Source: JAPUIN01 sp041580375
GTDB lineage: Bacteria; Acidobacteriota; Polarisedimenticolia; Gp22-AA2
Reading direction: 5' to 3'
Assembly (NCBI GenBank): GCA_041580375.1
Contig: JBFGDZ010000155.1
Span: 1 to 8,370, forward strand
Length of the DNA: 8,370 bases
The notes under the pieces are model-generated. The model ran no database searches and was not told where the DNA came from. It saw nothing but the letters and a program-made list of their open reading frames with translations. Both the position numbers and the translations under genes were made by a program. Positions 5,695-8,370 of this stretch are shown piece by piece. Position 1 is the first letter of the stretch; every line of letters starts with the position of its first letter.

Positions 5695-5724
5695 AATCTA
5701 GCACCTGCCTTCGGCGGCTGTCAA
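5695..5724 (-). promoter_or_regulatory. Sigma-70 promoter of tRNA-Gly (and probably bactofilin)
   Basis: On the minus strand a perfect -35 TTGACA (5719-5724), an 18-base spacer and TAGATT (5695-5700) preceded by TGC (extended -10) lie just before the tRNA. Transcription would begin about 5 bases before the mature tRNA. The -35 box starts 14 bases past the mnmA stop. Confidence 0.8.
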
Positions 5725-5738
5725 CGCCTGACTCCCCC

Positions 5739-6830
5739 TCATGCCGCCCGCATCAATCGGTCCCGGATGAAACCGCCTCCGAGAAGGACGCCGCCATCGT
5801 ACAGGACCACCGCCTGTCCAGGCGTCACGGCGCGCTGCGGCCGGGCGAACAGAACGCGGATGCGTTCGTTCGACAGTGGCTCGATGCGGGCCGCGGCGCC
5901 CGGGTGCGTCGATCGGATGCGCGCCATGGCGTCGATGGGCCGTTGCGGCGGAGGGATGGACACCCAGTTCACCCCGTCGGCCATCAGGCCCGGGGCGTAC
6001 TGTTCCTCTTCGTCGCCCACCACGACCCGTCGGGTCTCACTCTCGATGGCCACGACGTACATCGGCTTCGGCGAGGCGATCCCGAGCCCCCGGCGCTGAC
6101 CGATGGTGAAGCCGGAGATGCCGCCGTGAAGACCGAGGACGCGCCCATCGCGATCGACGATCTCCCCGGATTCCTCGGCACCGACCGCCTCGCGCCTGAG
6201 GAAATCGCGATAGCCGCCCGCGGACACGAAGCAGATGTCCATGCTCTCGGGCTTCGCCGCGTTGGGCAATCCCCGCTCGGTCGCCATGCGCCGCACCTCC
6301 TCCTTGCGCAGACCGCCGAGGGGAAAGACCGCTCTCGCGAGCTGATCCTGCGCGAGCCCGAAGAGAAAGTACGACTGGTCCTTGTCCGTGTCCCGCGCCG
6401 CGCTCAGGATCCACCGGCCGCCACGGCCGTCGCGGTCGACTCGCGCGTAGTGGCCCGTGGCGATCCGGTCCGCGCCCAGCCCGAGCGCGCGGCTCAGCAG
6501 GTGGCGGAATTTCGGGCCGGTGTTGCACCGGGCGCAGGGAACGGGCGTCCGGCCCGAGCGATACTCGGACACGAAGTCTTCGATGACGTCCCGGTGAAAC
6601 TCCTCCTCCATGTTGAGGACGTAGAACGGAATGCCCAGCAGGTCGGCGGCCTCGCGGGCGTCGTGGAGATCCCGGGAGGAGCAGCAGCGCCCGTAGAGCG
6701 GGCGCCCATCGCGTCCGCGATCGTAGAGCTGCATGGACAGTCCGACGACCGGCTCGCCCGCGTCGGCGAGCAGAAGGGCGGCGACGGACGAGTCGACGCC
6801 GCCGCTCATCGCCACGGCGGTCCGTCTCAT
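5739..6830 (-). CDS. mnmA: tRNA-specific 2-thiouridylase MnmA
   Basis: This 363-residue enzyme has normal family length. It activates U34 of Lys, Glu and Gln tRNAs with ATP and inserts sulfur to give 2-thiouridine. The PP-loop SGGVDSS is at 9-15. The two catalytic cysteines are C102 (PVPCARCNTGPKF) and C200 (KPESMDICFV), almost the same numbering as in E. coli (102 and 199). Other family landmarks are GRCCSSRDLHDAR at 47-59, ATGHYAR at 124-130, DQSYFLFGL at 151-159, GFTIGQRRGLG at 240-250 and the C-terminal barrel ending RPQRAVTPGQAVVLYDGGVLLGGG (329-352). The ATG at 6830 overlaps the FHA gene's stop as ATGA, with GGAG eight bases upstream. A much longer open frame reaching 7283 is the shadow of the FHA gene. 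Sulfur is probably supplied by the desulfurase at the head of the operon, as in the known YrvO-MnmA pair of Bacillus. Confidence 0.97.
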   Translation of the reverse strand: MRRTAVAMSGGVDSSVAALLLADAGEPVVGLSMQLYDRGRDGRPLYGRCCSSRDLHDAREAADLLGIPFYVLNMEEEFHRDVIEDFVSEYRSGRTPVPCARCNTGPKFRHLLSRALGLGADRIATGHYARVDRDGRGGRWILSAARDTDKDQSYFLFGLAQDQLARAVFPLGGLRKEEVRRMATERGLPNAAKPESMDICFVSAGGYRDFLRREAVGAEESGEIVDRDGRVLGLHGGISGFTIGQRRGLGIASPKPMYVVAIESETRRVVVGDEEEQYAPGLMADGVNWVSIPPPQRPIDAMARIRSTHPGAAARIEPLSNERIRVLFARPQRAVTPGQAVVLYDGGVLLGGGFIRDRLMRAA

Positions 6831-7366
6831 CCCAGCGACTCCAGGTCCTTTTCGGTGTCGATGAGAATCAGCATGAGACGGGTCCCTCCGACCCTGAACT
6901 CCGCGCGATTCTCGATCGGGCATTGAGCGATCTTCTGCTCTTCGACGAACGTGCCGTTCGTGCTGCCCAGGTCCTTCAGGACGCACCGATTGCCGTGCAG
7001 CTCGATCGAGGCGTGCTGGCGGGAGACCTCCTTGTCGTCGAGGATCACGTCGGCGTCCGATCGGCCGATGGTCACGCGGGGACGATCCACGGTGAAGATG
7101 CGTCCCTTGTCCTTGCCCTCCAGGACCGCCAGGGAGACGCGGTGCGAAGAGGGCATGGCGAGATCCCCGCTCGGGACCTTCGCGCTGCTCGGGATCAGAT
7201 CGGCGTCCGCGGCGAGCCGCGTCGTCCGGTCTCCCGGGTGGGTCGGCGCCGTGACGGTGATCGTGGCCTTGCACTTCGGGCACGTCAGGTTCGCGGATTC
7301 GCGCCCCTGAAGCTTGGCCTCATCGAATCGGTATCGCTTCGAGCATCCTCCGCACTCGACGATCAT
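6827..7366 (-). CDS. Zinc-ribbon + FHA domain protein
   Basis: The protein has 179 residues. Residues 1-38 form an MJ0042-type zinc ribbon with C5-x2-C8 and C29-x2-C32 (VECGGCSKRYRFDE, TCPKCKATI). A Ser/Pro/Thr-containing linker (about 40-75) follows. Residues about 77-170 form a forkhead-associated domain with the phosphothreonine-binding signature: GR at 101-102, SRQH at 115-118 and STNGT at 135-139. FHA domains bind phospho-Thr peptides, so the protein is probably an adaptor in Ser/Thr kinase signalling. No kinase gene is in the window. It has no membrane segment or signal peptide. It is overlapped by ATGA at both ends, with the desulfurase upstream and mnmA downstream, so it must be co-translated with them. 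Its role there is unknown. Threonines in the linker (for example TTRL near 48-51) could be phosphorylated and bound in cis, but that is speculation. Confidence 0.92.
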   Translation of the reverse strand: MIVECGGCSKRYRFDEAKLQGRESANLTCPKCKATITVTAPTHPGDRTTRLAADADLIPSSAKVPSGDLAMPSSHRVSLAVLEGKDKGRIFTVDRPRVTIGRSDADVILDDKEVSRQHASIELHGNRCVLKDLGSTNGTFVEEQKIAQCPIENRAEFRVGGTRLMLILIDTEKDLESLG

Positions 7367-8370
7367 CGTGTCCCGGCCCCCATCGCGGCCGCCGCGTGCG
7401 TGCGCAGCCGGGCGAGAACCGACGGGAGCGCGGCGGCCATCGACTCGACGTCCTTGCGCTCCGTCGTGTGCCCGAGGCTGATGCGAATGGACGATCGCGC
7501 CTCGTCGTAAAGTCCCATGGCCTCGAGCGTTTCCGACTTGCGGATCGTCCCGGCCGAGCAGGCCGAACCGGTCGAGACGGAGATGTCCTCCAGATCGAGG
7601 GCGATGACGAGCCCCTCGCCGGTGACGCCGTCGAACGAGACGCTCGTCGTGTTCGGCACCCGCTCCTCCGCCGCTCCGTGAATGCGCGCGTCCGGATCGA
7701 TCTCATGGATGCGCGCCTCCAGCCACGCCCTCAATCCGCCGAGCCGGTCCGCCTCGCGGCTCAGCTCCCGCAGAGCGGCCGAGGCGGCCGCTCCGAACCC
7801 GGCGATCGCCGGCACGTTCTCGCTGCCCGGGCGGCGGTGCATCTCCTGCCCTCCGCCCGCGAGATGCGGCCGCAGCACGGTGCCTCGGCGCACGAACAGG
7901 GCACCGACCCCCTGAGGCCCGCCGATCTTGTGGCCCGCGAGCGTCAGCAGATCGACCCCGAGATCCTCCGCGTCGACGGGGATCTTGCCGGCCGCCTGGG
8001 CCGCGTCGCAGTGCACGATGATGCCGCGCCCCGCGAGCGCGCGCGCGATCCGTCCGACCGGCTGAACGGTCCCCGTCTCGTTGTTCGCGAGCATGATCGA
8101 GACGAGGACGGCGCCGTCGCGGGCGGCCTCGACGACGGCTTCGGCGGAGACGACCCCGCTCGCCGACGGAGGCACGCGCACGATCTCCGTCCCCGCCCGC
8201 TCGAGCTCCCGCATCGGCTCCAGGACGGAGGGATGCTCGAAGGCCGAGGTGACGACCCGCCGGGGCCCTGCCGGCCGCGTCTCGGCCGCTCCGAAGATCG
8301 CCAGATTGTTCGCCTCCGTCCCTCCTCCCGTCAGCACGATCTCGTCGGATCGTGCGCCGATGAGGAGCGC
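7363..8370 (-). CDS. Cysteine desulfurase, NifS/IscS class (5' end outside window)
   Basis: The frame is open to the window edge; 335 codons are visible and roughly the first 45-55 residues of a normal enzyme are missing. The first visible residues are ALLIGARSDEIV; the GTG at 8337 is the Val codon of IVLTGGGTEANN, not a start. This PLP enzyme takes sulfur from L-cysteine as a persulfide. In visible-residue numbering, TGGGTEANN (14-22) and EHPSV (45-49) bind the cofactor, NNETGT is at 96-101, and the PLP-contacting Asp is D122 in HCDAAQ. The Schiff-base Lys is K148 in AGHKIGGPQG, and the catalytic Cys is C271 in STGSACSAGT, with the long-loop arrangement of group I enzymes. Its stop overlaps the FHA start as ATGA. 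With mnmA two genes on and no iscU, iscA or iscR visible, a dedicated role in tRNA thiolation is more likely than general Fe-S assembly, though genes beyond the edge could change that. Confidence 0.95.
   Translation of the reverse strand, partial: ALLIGARSDEIVLTGGGTEANNLAIFGAAETRPAGPRRVVTSAFEHPSVLEPMRELERAGTEIVRVPPSASGVVSAEAVVEAARDGAVLVSIMLANNETGTVQPVGRIARALAGRGIIVHCDAAQAAGKIPVDAEDLGVDLLTLAGHKIGGPQGVGALFVRRGTVLRPHLAGGGQEMHRRPGSENVPAIAGFGAAASAALRELSREADRLGGLRAWLEARIHEIDPDARIHGAAEERVPNTTSVSFDGVTGEGLVIALDLEDISVSTGSACSAGTIRKSETLEAMGLYDEARSSIRISLGHTTERKDVESMAAALPSVLARLRTHAAAAMGAGTR

Noticed and set aside
5564..5704. A 47-residue N-terminal extension of the bactofilin
   Set aside because: These codons are the tRNA-Gly gene read in frame; the domain and the charged start MLFRRR begin at 5563.
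6831..7283. An extended MnmA of 514 residues
   Set aside because: The added part is the FHA gene in another frame. MnmA begins at the PP-loop segment right after the ATG at 6830.
42..7915. Many long open frames on the plus strand and in other minus-strand frames
   Set aside because: Their translations are Arg/Ala/Pro-rich with no recognisable domain, and they lie opposite or across genes with clear motifs. They are what high-GC coding DNA produces by chance.
1..8370. Mobile element, CRISPR array, prophage, toxin-antitoxin or defence genes
   Set aside because: No transposase, integrase, direct-repeat array, terminal inverted repeats or defence-type domains could be found; all gene space is explained by signalling and housekeeping genes.

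Overview
The window is GC-rich (roughly two thirds G+C by eye), and every gene I can support lies on the minus strand, so transcription runs from base 8370 towards base 1. The gene families are a zinc-ribbon/FHA protein, a bactofilin, PilZ and receiver proteins, a GGDEF-EAL protein and an NtrC-type sigma-54 activator. Together they suggest a free-living, surface-associated or motile bacterium of the Acidobacteriota or deltaproteobacterial/Myxococcota kind. That placement is an impression from gene families, not a phylogeny. I see no mobile element, CRISPR array, phage gene or defence island.

Layout in the direction of transcription. (1) 8370-5739 is a tight operon in which each gene pair shares the four bases ATGA: a cysteine desulfurase (its N-terminus lies outside the window), a zinc-ribbon + FHA protein, and the tRNA 2-thiouridylase mnmA. 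The desulfurase is the probable sulfur donor for MnmA. The FHA protein between them is the unexpected member. (2) 5724-5135: a good sigma-70 promoter starts 14 bases after the mnmA stop. It drives a tRNA-Gly(CCC) gene with an encoded CCA, followed after 44 bases by a short bactofilin (142 aa). A possible terminator follows. (3) 5134-4903 is a 232-base regulatory gap. It holds a near-perfect sigma-54 promoter, a 17-base inverted repeat about 90 bases upstream of that promoter, and three TGACG repeats spaced 21-22 bases apart. (4) 4902-3433 is a receiver-AAA+-Fis sigma-54 activator, apparently expressed from its own type of promoter. (5) 3432-3272 is a 161-base gap with a GC hairpin and candidate sigma-70 and weak sigma-54 promoters. 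(6) 3271-1 is a signalling operon: pseudo-receiver + PilZ, single-domain CheY-like regulator, degenerate GGDEF + intact EAL protein (ATGA overlap with the regulator), and a membrane-anchored PAS sensor that runs off the window.

The left half therefore reads as a phosphorelay/cyclic-di-GMP module. A sigma-54 activator probably sits above a c-di-GMP phosphodiesterase, a c-di-GMP-binding PilZ protein, a phosphoacceptor protein and a membrane sensor. The output (pili, flagella, exopolysaccharide) is not in the window. The right half is housekeeping tRNA thiolation plus a cytoskeletal bactofilin. I see no clearly new system. The most interesting points are the sigma-54 promoter with its candidate enhancer, the receiver lacking its phospho-aspartate fused to PilZ, the FHA gene coupled to tRNA thiolation, and the tRNA as apparent leader of a bactofilin transcript.
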